64,000 nt of DNA from Sphingobacteriales bacterium (GCA_016721245.1 JADKIQ010000025.1:248001-312000); one strand, 5' to 3'. Numbered from the stretch's first letter, positions 26,145 through 35,627 are shown. Made by a program: numbers and translations. The notes: a model not told the origin generated them from the letters alone.

Positions 26145-28205
26145 TTATTCCAGTCCCAGGCTTTTGATATATGCCTTGTTGTCTGAAGGTCTGCCTAAAA
26201 ACTCCTGCACCGCCTCTAAGATATCTCTCTGTCTCCCGTTGGCAAGTATCAATTCACGATATCTTACGCCGGTTTTTGTATCTCTTAATCCATTTTTTTC
26301 AAACAGGGTAAACATGTCCTGTGCATATACTTCTGACCACAGATAGCCATACATATACACGGGATGCGTATTGATATGAATCCAGGCGGCTTGTTTGTGT
26401 GTTCCCGGAACATAGGATTTTATCACGCCCAGCTGTTTGTCAACATTCTGCCAGAGTTTATCAGTATTCAGCGGTTTTGACGGATTATAACGGTCGTACA
26501 AATTCATATCATACATACAGTTCCGCAAAGAACCAATCACATTTAAACCGGAAGAAAGATTTTTTGCTTTCAGAAGTTTATCAAAAGTTGCTTTCGGCAG
26601 CACCTCACCTGTCTGGTAGTGCTTTGCAAAAGAACTGAGTATATCATAATCCCAAATCCAGTTTTCAAATAACTGAGACATGGATTCTACAAAATCTGAT
26701 TTTGAATTGGCCTGCGAAGAAAATTCACCGTGATAAGCCATCTCATTAACGATATGCCCGAATTCGTGGAACAAGGTATTTAATTCCCGCTGGCTCAGCA
26801 AAGATGGTTGTGATTTGGTAGGACGTGTAAAATTGCCCAATAACATAGAAACAGGCACTTCATATCCATCCGGTGTTGCCTTTCCCTGTGTCAACGGTAC
26901 GCCATAAAACCAGGTTTCTTTGTTGGGTCTTGGAAAAAGGTCTAAGTAAAATCTGCCTTTCAGTTTTCCGTTTTCAAATACTTCGTATAGTTCCACTTCT
27001 TCGTGCCATACGGAAGGATTCGATACCTTTTTGAATTCCAGCCCCAGTAATTGCTGATAGATTTCAAACATACCCTTCAGGCACTCCTGCATGGGAAAAT
27101 AGGCACGCAGTGCTTCTTTATTTACCTGATATTCTTTTTTCAGAATCTGATTTTTGTAGTAGGCCACATCCCATGGTTGCAGTTTGGCATTTTTCTTTTT
27201 CTTTACCTCTTTCTTTTTTTCCGCTTCCAGCTGTTTCACATCCTGCTTTGCTTTTTCTTTAGACAAGCTGACTAAATCATTGATGAATTTCCATACGGTT
27301 TGTGGATTCTTTGCCATTTTTGGCACCAGATTAAATGTCGCATAGGTTGGATAGCCCATTAGTTTTGCCAGCTGATCTCTTTTCTTCACCAGGCTATCGA
27401 GAATAGAAAGATTCTTGTCGGCAGCCCGGTTATTGAATTTAATAAAATAGGCTTTTCTGGTTGCCTCACTTACAGCATTGGCCATCACCGGCTCATTGGT
27501 CGCGTTTATAATCGGAATCTCAAATTTACCGGGTGCTACTTTATAGGTTTCCTTAAATGCATCCGGCAAGCCCTTTGCCCCTTCTTCATCCAGCGTTAAG
27601 ATATCTCTGGACGTATTCATATTCTCCGAATAAGCGGAGGAAAGCTGAGAGATTTCTTTGTCCAGTGTTTTGTAAACTTCAAGTTGTGCGTCATTCAGAT
27701 TCACTCCGGTGCGTTCAAAATTTTGAATCATATCATCCACTAAAATCTTTCTGTTTGCTTTCAGTGTTTTGTACCCATCCGAAGATTTGAAACGAAGCAT
27801 CTTTTGATAAATGACTTTATCTGTAAATATGAGTGTGGAAATGGAATCTAACAATTGAAACCCTTCCAGCCCTTTTTCACGAACAAGAGAATCAGGTGAC
27901 ACCCAATACAGCATATGACAATTGTTATAGGCAATGGAAATTTTCGTATTCAGGTCTTCCACCGCAGCAAATATATTCTCAAACGTTTCCGCCTGCTGAT
28001 GGTGAATGGAACTAATCCCGGACGTTACCTCGCTGATGGTATAATTGACGTAAGCTTCTACATCTTCCGCTCTAGCCTTTGAATAATCTATCGGAACATT
28101 CAATTCCGTAATAAGCGGATTCTTGACTGTATTATCAGCAGCAGTTAGTGAATTTTTTCCTGCTAACAAGAAACAAAGAGAAAGAGTAATATAGTGTAGT
28201 TTCAT
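26145..28205 (-). CDS. M3 family zinc metallopeptidase (peptidyl-dipeptidase/oligopeptidase), secreted
   Basis: 686 residues with a signal peptide (about 1-22). The catalytic zinc motif is LFHEFGHIVNE with H480, E481 and H484, and the third ligand Glu lies in FVESMSQLFENW about 25 residues later. The C-terminal PVYMYGYLWSEVYAQDMF is typical of Dcp/OpdA enzymes, which degrade short peptides. A lysine-rich linker (EAEKKKEVKKKKNAK, about 330-345) sits before the C-terminal half. The length matches the family. It was probably exported to the periplasm to recycle peptides. It is monocistronic. Confidence 0.93.
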   Translation of the reverse strand: MKLHYITLSLCFLLAGKNSLTAADNTVKNPLITELNVPIDYSKARAEDVEAYVNYTISEVTSGISSIHHQQAETFENIFAAVEDLNTKISIAYNNCHMLYWVSPDSLVREKGLEGFQLLDSISTLIFTDKVIYQKMLRFKSSDGYKTLKANRKILVDDMIQNFERTGVNLNDAQLEVYKTLDKEISQLSSAYSENMNTSRDILTLDEEGAKGLPDAFKETYKVAPGKFEIPIINATNEPVMANAVSEATRKAYFIKFNNRAADKNLSILDSLVKKRDQLAKLMGYPTYATFNLVPKMAKNPQTVWKFINDLVSLSKEKAKQDVKQLEAEKKKEVKKKKNAKLQPWDVAYYKNQILKKEYQVNKEALRAYFPMQECLKGMFEIYQQLLGLEFKKVSNPSVWHEEVELYEVFENGKLKGRFYLDLFPRPNKETWFYGVPLTQGKATPDGYEVPVSMLLGNFTRPTKSQPSLLSQRELNTLFHEFGHIVNEMAYHGEFSSQANSKSDFVESMSQLFENWIWDYDILSSFAKHYQTGEVLPKATFDKLLKAKNLSSGLNVIGSLRNCMYDMNLYDRYNPSKPLNTDKLWQNVDKQLGVIKSYVPGTHKQAAWIHINTHPVYMYGYLWSEVYAQDMFTLFEKNGLRDTKTGVRYRELILANGRQRDILEAVQEFLGRPSDNKAYIKSLGLE

Positions 28206-28324
28206 TTTTATTAAGTTTAAATAAGTGTTGGTAAAAATAGCATTAACAGGTCAATTGTTTTGTAAAACAGTATAATATTTCTTCCTCTACTTTTGAAGAA
28301 CTATTATAATGTGTGATATAAAAT

Positions 28325-29299
28325 TTATCGTTCAATTTCGGGCGGGAAGTCTTCTGGGATTTTCAGTTTACAATCCACGGAAAAATCACCGGATATAATT
28401 CCCTTCACGGTAAAATTCAGTTTGTATTGATTTCCGCCACTCAACATAGCAGGTGTAATTTCTATATCCTGCTTATCCCCGTCCTTCATACTGATGACAT
28501 CCGGCGTTTGATTTTCAATCAGCAAATGCGGGTTGCTTTCCATTCCCTGTAATCCGGTAATGGTAACATATACATTGGCGGTCTCCCCTTTTTTTACTTT
28601 AATTTTATCATAGGCCAGCACCATTCTCACAGGTATTACAGACTGTGTGCATTTAGGTTTAAAGTCTTCCATTACTTTTATTTCCACGGTATCCGGAATC
28701 TCCATTCTTTGCGGAATTTCTACAATACACTGCCGCGGCGACTCCGCCATTACGGGAAAAATTGTATTGCCAATACTCACTCTTGTATTGCCGCCATTGC
28801 CGTCGAAAGTTCCTGTAATGCGCAAAGGTTCGCCCAGCAAAAAATGCTGAGGTGCTAAACATCCGTCTACCGGAATCACCGGTGCCGAAACAGGTTTAAT
28901 TTCCTGTTTGTATGTTTTAGTGTAAGATTCTGTAAGTGACAAAATAAGCGAAGAGGTAATTTTCAACGGAAGCAGATTTATCAGATGATTCGGTGTGATG
29001 TTAATCAGTGTTTGCATCACGTTCGTATGATTATCCGGATTGGAGAAATTAAATTTGTACTTGCGTACTTCCGCTAAAGAAAATGCCAGTTGTTCGTCCG
29101 TAATGCCTGCCGTGTAGACATTATAGGTTCCGAAAATTTTATCGCCATTCTGTAAATCATCCGGCAGGTAAACGGAAACAATAGCATATTTGGTGTCAAA
29201 TACAACAGTAGTTAAACCTTTTTCTGTTGTCATGGTTTGTGCACTGCCATTGTGATTAACAAACAGCAGTATGCATAATAGTACAAGTAATCTTTGCAT
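28325..29299 (-). CDS. hypothetical secreted beta-rich protein
   Basis: 324 residues with a signal peptide (about 1-20, ending GSAQ). The N-terminal domain includes AIVSVYLPDDLQNGDKIFGTYNVYTAG. A middle domain starts DGCLAPQHFLLGEPLRITGTFDGNGGNTRVSIG and looks like an IPT/Ig-type fold. The C-terminal part (KVKKGETANVYVTITGL...SGDFSVDC) also looks Ig-like. I recognise no enzymatic motif. A few Cys residues might form disulfides in the periplasm. It is followed on the same strand by the M3 peptidase gene 119 nt away, so a link is possible but unproven. Confidence 0.6.
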   Translation of the reverse strand: MQRLLVLLCILLFVNHNGSAQTMTTEKGLTTVVFDTKYAIVSVYLPDDLQNGDKIFGTYNVYTAGITDEQLAFSLAEVRKYKFNFSNPDNHTNVMQTLINITPNHLINLLPLKITSSLILSLTESYTKTYKQEIKPVSAPVIPVDGCLAPQHFLLGEPLRITGTFDGNGGNTRVSIGNTIFPVMAESPRQCIVEIPQRMEIPDTVEIKVMEDFKPKCTQSVIPVRMVLAYDKIKVKKGETANVYVTITGLQGMESNPHLLIENQTPDVISMKDGDKQDIEITPAMLSGGNQYKLNFTVKGIISGDFSVDCKLKIPEDFPPEIER

Positions 29300-29375
29300 A
29301 CAATTTACTTAAATAGGAACTTAATCTCATTGTAAAATTACAAAACAGGAATGGTTCTGTTTTATAATTTTTACA

Positions 29376-29383
29376 TAGATTTG
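29376..29383 (+). promoter_or_regulatory. TAnnTTTG promoter box for the GNAT-dinB unit
   Basis: TAGATTTG, a full match to the Bacteroidota -7 consensus, lies 10 nt before the ATG at 29394. No clear -33 TTTG was seen. Confidence 0.45.
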
Positions 29384-29393
29384 AGGAATAAAT

Positions 29394-29945
29394 ATGGCAG
29401 CGAATAAGAAATACCTGTTCACTTCAGCGCGTCTCGGTTTCAGAAACTGGGAAAATGAAGATATTGAAATCATGGCTGAACTGAATGCGGATGCAGAAGT
29501 GATGGAATTTTTTCCTGCAACACAAAGCAGAGAACATACTGCTTTATTTATAGAACGCATGCAAACGGAATTTACTGCAAAAGGCTTTTGTTATTTTGCC
29601 GTTGATACGCTGGATAATCAGGAACTCATCGGCTTTATTGGCATTCACGAACAAACGTTTGAAGCAGATTTCACCCCTTGTATCGATATCGGCTGGCGAC
29701 TGAGAAGAAGTGCCTGGCATAAAGGCTACGCCACCGAAGGTGCGAAAAGAGTGCTCGAATATGCTTTTCACGATTTACAACTCGCGAAAATTTACTCCCT
29801 AACGCCTGTTATCAATTTGCCGTCAGAAAATGTGATGAAAAAAATCGGCATGACCCGACTGCGTACCTTTGATTTTCCTTTATTCAAAAATGACGACAGA
29901 CTACGAAGTTGCGTGCTATATGAAATGATAAACGATAATTTTTAG
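29394..29945 (+). CDS. GNAT acetyltransferase, RimJ/RimL-like
   Basis: 183 residues. It starts with TSARLGFRNWENEDIEIMAELNADAEVMEFFPA, the typical RimJ/RimL N-terminus. The body has DIGWRLRRSAWHKGYATEGAKRVLEYAF, which is the acetyl-CoA-binding motif (W-x-x-G-Y-A-T-E-G), then KIYSLTPVINLPSENVMKKIGM. These enzymes acetylate ribosomal proteins, antibiotics or small amines, and the substrate is unknown. It is followed by a dinB-like gene after 18 nt, probably co-transcribed. Confidence 0.9.
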   Translation: MAANKKYLFTSARLGFRNWENEDIEIMAELNADAEVMEFFPATQSREHTALFIERMQTEFTAKGFCYFAVDTLDNQELIGFIGIHEQTFEADFTPCIDIGWRLRRSAWHKGYATEGAKRVLEYAFHDLQLAKIYSLTPVINLPSENVMKKIGMTRLRTFDFPLFKNDDRLRSCVLYEMINDNF

Positions 29946-29963
29946 TAAAATAAACAATAACAT

Positions 29964-30443
29964 ATGCCAAAAACATACAGAGTAGGACCGATTGGTGCGC
30001 TGATGGACGAATATGAACGCGCGGCCAAAGATTTGCAAAAATTATTGCGTACAATTGATGATGAAACGTACACACGCATCCTGGATACCAAAACCAAAGA
30101 CAAGGATTGCCGCTCGATAGAAAACATCATGAACCACGTGGTGCGAGCCGGCTACGGGTATTCCAACTATATCCGCAAACAATTCGGAGAAGAGTTCATT
30201 GAACGAAAGATGACCTACGCCGTCGGCACTCCAAAGCTTGCCATTAAAGAATTGAATAACGCATTGAAGTATACGGAAGAAAACCTTAGCAACAAATGGA
30301 AAATATCCTGGCGCAAAATTCAAAGCAATATTATCCATACCAACTGGGGACAGGATTTTGATATGGATCAGCTGCTTGAACACGCCATTGTGCATATCCT
30401 TCGCCATCGCAGGCAAATTGAAAAACTGTTGCTGAATGCCTGA
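29964..30443 (+). CDS. DinB-like four-helix-bundle protein
   Basis: 159 residues. The DinB/YfiT fold is suggested by the conserved metal-binding His pattern: the first His in ENIMNHVVRAGYGY (about 52) and HAIVHILRHRRQIEKLL at the C-terminus (the HxxxHxxQI pattern, about 138-152). Members of this superfamily are metal-dependent thiol transferases or stress proteins. The function here is unknown. It is co-directional with the RimJ-like gene. Confidence 0.8.
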   Translation: MPKTYRVGPIGALMDEYERAAKDLQKLLRTIDDETYTRILDTKTKDKDCRSIENIMNHVVRAGYGYSNYIRKQFGEEFIERKMTYAVGTPKLAIKELNNALKYTEENLSNKWKISWRKIQSNIIHTNWGQDFDMDQLLEHAIVHILRHRRQIEKLLLNA

Positions 30444-30523
30444 TGTGATGGCTTAAACAAACTGATAATTATCAGTTTAGTGTATTCTGAAAGTGTGTAA
30501 CTTTAAGTATCAAAAGAGTTACC

Positions 30524-30727
30524 ATGAACATCTTCAAAACTAAAACCAGCTGGACCAACGGAGAATTAGGCGTACTCAAAGTATGTGCAGGCAGTTTTTA
30601 TCTTTTAGTCGGATTATATTTTCATGAATACCTGATTAATTATATCTGGATATTCCGTATCATTTTCGCTATCAGTGTTATCTGGATTCTTTTTATCTGG
30701 AATAAGAAAGAAAAAATCCGCAGCTAA
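30524..30727 (+). CDS. small membrane protein, hypothetical
   Basis: 67 residues with two hydrophobic segments (ELGVLKVCAGSFYLLVGLYF and IWIFRIIFAISVIWILFIW) and a charged tail (NKKEKIRS). No family is recognised. A TAACTTTA box resembling TAnnTTTG lies about 25 nt upstream. Its stop is 1 nt from the convergent end of the DUF2132 gene. Confidence 0.55.
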   Translation: MNIFKTKTSWTNGELGVLKVCAGSFYLLVGLYFHEYLINYIWIFRIIFAISVIWILFIWNKKEKIRS

Positions 30728-30728
30728 T

Positions 30729-30986
30729 TTATGCTTCTTTAAAATCAAACCATTCTTCTTTTACGCCGTCGCGCGTAATGTAAATAAATACAGTTTCCAG
30801 TCGCTGCCTTGCCCAGGGTGTTTTACGTAAAAAAGTCAGACTTGATTTGATGGAAGGATTGTTCTTGAAACAATTCGCCGGTACCTGATCGTACAAACCT
30901 TCCCAACTGTAATAAGCCAGTAAGTAGCGAAGCATTTTCTCTAAGGTGATGCCATGCAGCGGATTATTTTTTTGTGGTTCTGGCAT
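30729..30986 (-). CDS. VF530/DUF2132 family small protein
   Basis: 85 residues from MPEPQKNNPLHGITLEKML; in-frame codons run back to 31025 but do not fit. The family signature is obvious: NPLHGITLEKMLRYLL, WEGLYDQV, CFKNNPSIKSSLTFLRKTPWARQRLE. The VF530 structure is a small helical DNA-binding-like fold, but no function is established. It is monocistronic and convergent with the small membrane protein. Confidence 0.9.
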   Translation of the reverse strand: MPEPQKNNPLHGITLEKMLRYLLAYYSWEGLYDQVPANCFKNNPSIKSSLTFLRKTPWARQRLETVFIYITRDGVKEEWFDFKEA

Positions 30987-31070
30987 AATTATATTCTGCT
31001 TCTTTTGCGAAACTAATATAGGCATAATTGTAAAAAAGTTATCTTGCAGCTATAAAATAAACTGTAAATC

Positions 31071-31979
31071 ATGCTAACAAAACTACCGGCGCGCATTTTG
31101 CATGTCTTCATCTCTATATTCTTTCTGTCATCCTGCAGTTTTAATAAGTTGTTTTTACAGCCCACAAAAATACCTTTTGCCACCCAACACTTAACCATGA
31201 AATCTGCTACAGATACGGAACTCGTTGTGTTTTCCGGAGCAGCGCATCAGCCGGTATTCATAAAAAACAATACGGATACCGTTTCTTATAATTTCACGAT
31301 AGAAAGTATGTTGTATAAAAGCAAAAACGGGAATACATTAAACGGCTGGTTGTTGAAACCCAAAAACACAACTGCCGCCACTACCCTTTTACATCTGCAT
31401 GGAAACGGCGGTTGTTTACTCAGTCAGTTCAAAGCCATTTCACCTCTGGTGGAAAAAGGATTTCAGGTATTTATGTTCGATTACAGCGGTTTCGGTTTCT
31501 CAGAAGGCAAACCCACGAGAAATAATGTTTTGGTGGATGCGCTGTCCACGCTGGATTATATCAAAACGAGAGAGGATATAAAAAACACGAACATCTTGCT
31601 GTACGGACAATCGCTGGGCGGGCATTTAGCGACAGTAGTCGCAGCACAACGTTCTGCAGACATTGAAGGTCTGATAACGGAAGGAGCATTTTCTTCGCAC
31701 AAAGATATTGGCGGACATATGGTGCCGGTTCTGGGAAAGATATTCGTCAAACAAGGCTATAGTGCATTAAAATCTGTCAAAGAATACCACAAGCCGCTGC
31801 TGGTCATTCACAGCACGCAAGATTCCACTATTCCTTTCTTTATGGGCAGAAAACTATATGATGCAGCCAACGAACCGAAAGAATTTTACGAGGTACAAAA
31901 ATGTCATATCTGCGCACCGCAATTTTATGCCACAGAAATTGCAGATAAAATAAACAACATGCTGTTAAAGAAACAATAA
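31071..31979 (+). CDS. alpha/beta hydrolase lipoprotein (BAAT/DUF-type serine hydrolase)
   Basis: 302 residues. The N-terminal signal ends in the lipobox FLSSC (lipid Cys22). The alpha/beta hydrolase core has the oxyanion-region motif LLHLHGNGGCLLSQ, the nucleophile elbow LYGQSLGGHLA, an acid in LLVIHSTQDSTIPF and a His in VQKCHICAP. This resembles the YqkD/BEM46-type serine hydrolases. The natural substrate is unknown. It is probably anchored to a membrane facing the periplasm. It is monocistronic. Confidence 0.88.
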   Translation: MLTKLPARILHVFISIFFLSSCSFNKLFLQPTKIPFATQHLTMKSATDTELVVFSGAAHQPVFIKNNTDTVSYNFTIESMLYKSKNGNTLNGWLLKPKNTTAATTLLHLHGNGGCLLSQFKAISPLVEKGFQVFMFDYSGFGFSEGKPTRNNVLVDALSTLDYIKTREDIKNTNILLYGQSLGGHLATVVAAQRSADIEGLITEGAFSSHKDIGGHMVPVLGKIFVKQGYSALKSVKEYHKPLLVIHSTQDSTIPFFMGRKLYDAANEPKEFYEVQKCHICAPQFYATEIADKINNMLLKKQ

Positions 31980-32043
31980 CAACATTTACTTTTACAGATT
32001 TAATCACATTAGACTGCAGAAAAAGATTCTGATGAATATTTAT

Positions 32044-32051
32044 TACTTTTG
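32044..32051 (+). promoter_or_regulatory. TAnnTTTG promoter box for the phnA-like gene
   Basis: TACTTTTG matches the -7 consensus and lies 17 nt before the ATG at 32069. Confidence 0.5.
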
Positions 32052-32068
32052 CGCCAAGATTATTAAAC

Positions 32069-32647
32069 ATGAGTGTAGAAACAGAATTAAAAGCGCGCAG
32101 CAAAAACCAGTGTGAATTATGCGGCAATACGAGTAACTTAAGTGTGTACGATGTACCGCCCAATGCACAGCAACGCATTGAAGACAGCCTGTTGGTCTGT
32201 GACAAATGCTCTGCTCAGTTAGAGAAAAAAGAACCGCTGGACAGTGACCACTGGAAATGTTTGCTGGATAGTATGTGGAGCGAAGTGCCTGCCGTACAGG
32301 TGGTTTCCTGGCGGATGCTGAATCGTTTGCGTGGTGAAAGCTGGGCGGTGGATGCCATCGACATGCTTTATTTTGATGAGGATATGATGGCATGGGCTAA
32401 ATCTACCGGTGATCATGAAAACTCCAGTGAGGTGGAATTACACAAAGATTGCAACGGCACTTTATTACAAAACGGCGATACGGTGGTATTAACTAAAACG
32501 CTCGATGTTAAAGGTTCCAGCCTGAAAGCCAGTTTAGGTACCGTAGTTAAGAATATACGATTGGTACACGACAATACAGAACAGATTGAAGGAAAGATTG
32601 ACGGACAAACCATTGTGATCCTCACTAAATATTTGAGAAAAGGATAA
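32069..32647 (+). CDS. PhnA/YjdM-type zinc-ribbon protein
   Basis: 192 residues. The N-terminal zinc ribbon is CELCGNTSNL...VCDKCSAQL (two CxxC pairs, about 15-18 and 49-52). The C-terminal SH3-like domain has DCNGTLLQNGDTVVLTKTLDVKGSS, the PhnA hallmark, and ends VILTKYLRKG. PhnA-like proteins are linked by name to alkylphosphonate metabolism, but most lack a demonstrated reaction. The family is usually 110-190 residues, and the middle insertion here is normal for Bacteroidota. A small membrane gene follows after 18 nt. Confidence 0.9.
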   Translation: MSVETELKARSKNQCELCGNTSNLSVYDVPPNAQQRIEDSLLVCDKCSAQLEKKEPLDSDHWKCLLDSMWSEVPAVQVVSWRMLNRLRGESWAVDAIDMLYFDEDMMAWAKSTGDHENSSEVELHKDCNGTLLQNGDTVVLTKTLDVKGSSLKASLGTVVKNIRLVHDNTEQIEGKIDGQTIVILTKYLRKG

Positions 32648-32665
32648 TTAATTAAATTCTTAAAG

Positions 32666-32878
32666 ATGAAACAAGCACCAAGATGGAAATTTGCCGTAAT
32701 GGTTTGGATAGCAATTTATCCGAGCATCACCATAGTTTCACTGATATTAAGCCCGGTATTGCTTAAATTGCCCATACCGTTGCGTACACTTATACTCACC
32801 CTTATTTTAGTGCCACTCATGGTGTTTATTATAATGCCATTTCTACAAAAGCTACTGGCAAAATGGTTGTTTAAATAA
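32666..32878 (+). CDS. small two-helix membrane protein
   Basis: 70 residues with two hydrophobic helices (VWIAIYPSITIVSLILSPVL and TLILTLILVPLMVFIIMPFL) and a basic, amphipathic end (QKLLAKWLFK). The pattern resembles the membrane tail of antibiotic biosynthesis monooxygenase proteins, but as a stand-alone protein. The function is unknown. Confidence 0.6.
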   Translation: MKQAPRWKFAVMVWIAIYPSITIVSLILSPVLLKLPIPLRTLILTLILVPLMVFIIMPFLQKLLAKWLFK

Positions 32879-32892
32879 ACCGCAATTTTCAT

Positions 32893-32900
32893 TACTTTTG
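32893..32900 (+). promoter_or_regulatory. TAnnTTTG box close to the M48 start
   Basis: TACTTTTG ends only 4 nt before the ATG at 32905. If it is the promoter, the mRNA is leaderless or nearly so. Confidence 0.35.
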
Positions 32901-32904
32901 AAAC

Positions 32905-34155
32905 ATGCTAACACAAGGAATTTCCGTTTTAACGATTATCATTTTAGCCTTTATTGTTTTTGATTTTGTACTGGATTTTATTCTCGACACCATCAATTCA
33001 AAAACCTGGGACTTACCGATTCCCAAAGAACTGGACGGAATTTACAACGAGGAGCAGTACGAAAAAGCAAGACAATACCACAAGGCAAAAGAGAAATTAA
33101 GCAGCATTACTACAGTTTTCAGTACGATATTAATTGTTGTGTTTTTAATCTTTAAAGGATTTGCTATTGTACACTTACAAATTGCAGCAATCAGCTCCTC
33201 ACCTGTTTTACAGGCTTTACTCTTTTTTGGAGCCTTCTCTATTGCCTCCGATATAATCGGACTTCCGTTTGAGTTGTATGGTATTTTTGTGATTGAAGAA
33301 AAATTCGGTTTTAATAAAATGACCTGGAAGACTTATCTATCCGACAAAATAAAAGGCTATTTGTTAGGTGCGGTTATTGGCGGAGCATTGCTGAGTTTAT
33401 TTGTGTGGTTTTATACGGTGGCCGGTGATAATTTCTGGTGGTATGCATGGATTTTATTTTCTGTGTTCACACTTTTCTTTACGATGTTTTACACCAGCTT
33501 AATCGTACCGATTTTTAATAAATTGCAGCCATTGGAAACCGGTTCTCTCCGTGAAAAAATTGAAGCATTTGCACAAAAGGTTAGCTTTCCGCTGACAAAT
33601 ATTTTCGTCATCGACGGTTCCAAAAGGAGTACCAAAGCCAATGCCTATTTCAGCGGACTGGGAAGCAAAAAAACCATTGTATTATTTGACACTTTAATCA
33701 ACGAGCAAAGCGAAGACGAACTGGTGAGTGTGCTGGCGCATGAAGTGGGACACTACAAAATGAAACACATACAAAAAGGAATGATTATTGGCGTATTGCA
33801 GATGGGCGCGCTGTTATTTATTTTATCCTTATTCATCAACAAACCGGCATTAACGCAAGCTTTAGGCTTACAAACGGATGTTCCCGTTTTTCATTTAGGA
33901 TTGATCGCCTTCAGTTTGCTGTACAGTCCCTTCTCCATGATAACGGGTATTTTCATGAATATCCTTTCCCGAAAAAATGAATTTGAAGCGGATAACTACG
34001 CTAAAGAACATACCGGTACAGGTGAGCATTTAATTACAGCATTACGAAAACTATCCGCTAACAATTTATCCAACCTAAATCCCAATAAATGGTATGTATT
34101 TTTTCATTACTCACATCCGCCTTTACTGGAAAGGGTGCGAAATCTAATGAAGTAA
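32905..34155 (+). CDS. M48 family zinc endopeptidase (Ste24/CAAX-protease-like)
   Basis: 416 residues with an N-terminal Ste24 domain and several membrane helices. The catalytic motif LAHEVGHYKMKH places H279, E280 and H283, and the third ligand Glu is in RKNEFEADNYA. The EADxxA pattern and the length are typical of CAAX prenyl endopeptidase Ste24 homologues. In bacteria these membrane metallopeptidases take part in membrane protein quality control. The active site is likely on the cytoplasmic side. The following PhoD-like gene starts 39 nt downstream. Confidence 0.93.
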   Translation: MLTQGISVLTIIILAFIVFDFVLDFILDTINSKTWDLPIPKELDGIYNEEQYEKARQYHKAKEKLSSITTVFSTILIVVFLIFKGFAIVHLQIAAISSSPVLQALLFFGAFSIASDIIGLPFELYGIFVIEEKFGFNKMTWKTYLSDKIKGYLLGAVIGGALLSLFVWFYTVAGDNFWWYAWILFSVFTLFFTMFYTSLIVPIFNKLQPLETGSLREKIEAFAQKVSFPLTNIFVIDGSKRSTKANAYFSGLGSKKTIVLFDTLINEQSEDELVSVLAHEVGHYKMKHIQKGMIIGVLQMGALLFILSLFINKPALTQALGLQTDVPVFHLGLIAFSLLYSPFSMITGIFMNILSRKNEFEADNYAKEHTGTGEHLITALRKLSANNLSNLNPNKWYVFFHYSHPPLLERVRNLMK

Positions 34156-34194
34156 TGTAGTAATGAAATAATAAAATAATTTAAAAATGAAACA

Positions 34195-35469
34195 GTGAAG
34201 AATAAAATCAAAAAACATTTTTTAATTATTTTATTTCTTCAATTATTTAATTATTCTGCTTTTTCCCAAAAATTAATTTCACAACCTTTTGTTGGCCATA
34301 CTTCCGCAACTGAAATCAATATCTGGTGTATGTTTAAAAACGCAGATACCATTTATATTCAAAATTCAGACCAGCAGGTAAAGACGTTTATATGGAAAAA
34401 AGAACATTGCTTCCGGAAATTTCTGCCGGTGAATTGCCGGTTTGACAGTTTAAATAAAAACGAGACGTACAAGCTCCGTTACTCCTTTAATAATATAGAT
34501 TACTTCCCATTAATTTCTGCAAAGACAAACAATGACAGTACAAAAGATTTCTCCTTTCTGGCAGGCTCCTGCGCATTTGTTCCCACCGGTTTTAACGGCG
34601 CTATAAAACCATTTACCAGCTTAAATATTTTCAATTACATGAAAAACGATTCGGCTGATTTTATGTTATGGCTCGGTGATAATCTCTATTACATCTTTAA
34701 TTATCATTCGTATAAAGGTCAGCTCAAAAACAATATTAAAGTCAGAATGAAAAAGAAGCTGAGTGCATTTCTAAATTCCAAACAGCAATATGCTATCTGG
34801 GATGACCATGATTACGGCAGCAACAACAGCGACGCTTCTTTCAAAGAAAAGGAATCTTCCTTAAATGTCTTTCAGCAATTCTGGACGAATTCGAAGAATG
34901 ATACGTTTAATTATTACACGTTTCAGCAACAGGATTGTCAGTTTTTTATGCTCGATGATCGTTATAACAACAATGACAATAAACTGGTGCTCGGTAACAC
35001 ACAACTAGATTGGCTGAAAAAAGAGTTACAAAATTCATCTGCAACATTCAAGTTTATCGGTATTGGTATGCAGGCATTAAATCCCTTAAGTACTAAAGAA
35101 TGTTTTTACAAAACGGATAAGGAATACAAAGAACTTATAGAATTTATAAAAACACAGCATATCAGCGGAGTGTTATTTATTTCCGGCGACCGCCACCATG
35201 CTGAACTGATGCGCATAAAAGAAGAAGGTTTGTATCCTTTGTATGATTTTACCACCTCTCCGTTAACGATGTATCCCATCAAAATCTCTAAAAAAAGCAG
35301 TGAATTTGTAAATCCGGATAAAGTACCGGGCACTTATTATCCTTCTTTCAATTATGGTAAAATTTTAATTTCAGGTCCTGTTTCAGACAGAAAATGCACC
35401 CTGGAATTGAAGGATAACAAAGGAAAAATCATCTGGATGCATGAAATAAGGGCAGATGAATTAAAATAG
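34195..35469 (+). CDS. PhoD-like alkaline phosphatase family protein, secreted
   Basis: 424 residues, starting with GTG at 34195 (an ATG 8 nt upstream is out of frame and stops after three codons). The signal peptide is about 1-25. The PhoD metallophosphatase core shows LAGSCAF, LWLGDNLYYI (Asp/Asn metal ligands), WDDHDYGSNNS and ISGDRHHAEL. This suggests hydrolysis of phosphodi- or monoesters outside the cytoplasm. Length and motif order match the family. It is co-directional with the M48 gene and followed by a 158-nt gap before rplU. Confidence 0.88.
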   Translation: MKNKIKKHFLIILFLQLFNYSAFSQKLISQPFVGHTSATEINIWCMFKNADTIYIQNSDQQVKTFIWKKEHCFRKFLPVNCRFDSLNKNETYKLRYSFNNIDYFPLISAKTNNDSTKDFSFLAGSCAFVPTGFNGAIKPFTSLNIFNYMKNDSADFMLWLGDNLYYIFNYHSYKGQLKNNIKVRMKKKLSAFLNSKQQYAIWDDHDYGSNNSDASFKEKESSLNVFQQFWTNSKNDTFNYYTFQQQDCQFFMLDDRYNNNDNKLVLGNTQLDWLKKELQNSSATFKFIGIGMQALNPLSTKECFYKTDKEYKELIEFIKTQHISGVLFISGDRHHAELMRIKEEGLYPLYDFTTSPLTMYPIKISKKSSEFVNPDKVPGTYYPSFNYGKILISGPVSDRKCTLELKDNKGKIIWMHEIRADELK

Positions 35470-35598
35470 CAGCCTTGAGCAAAACAACTAAACTATTGTT
35501 TTTCAGCAAATTAGACTATTTTGCTATTTTCACTGTGGATAACATGTTGACTTAATAAAAAATCAACATTCTAACTATTAAAATCAGGAATTAATTGC

Positions 35599-35606
35599 TA
35601 TCTTTG
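35599..35606 (+). promoter_or_regulatory. promoter -7 box for rplU-rpmA
   Basis: TATCTTTG fits TAnnTTTG exactly, 21 nt before the rplU ATG. Just upstream (35548-35571) is a TGTTGA/TCAACA inverted repeat, of unknown role. Confidence 0.6.
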
Positions 35607-35627
35607 CAACTCCAAAAAAAGAAAATC

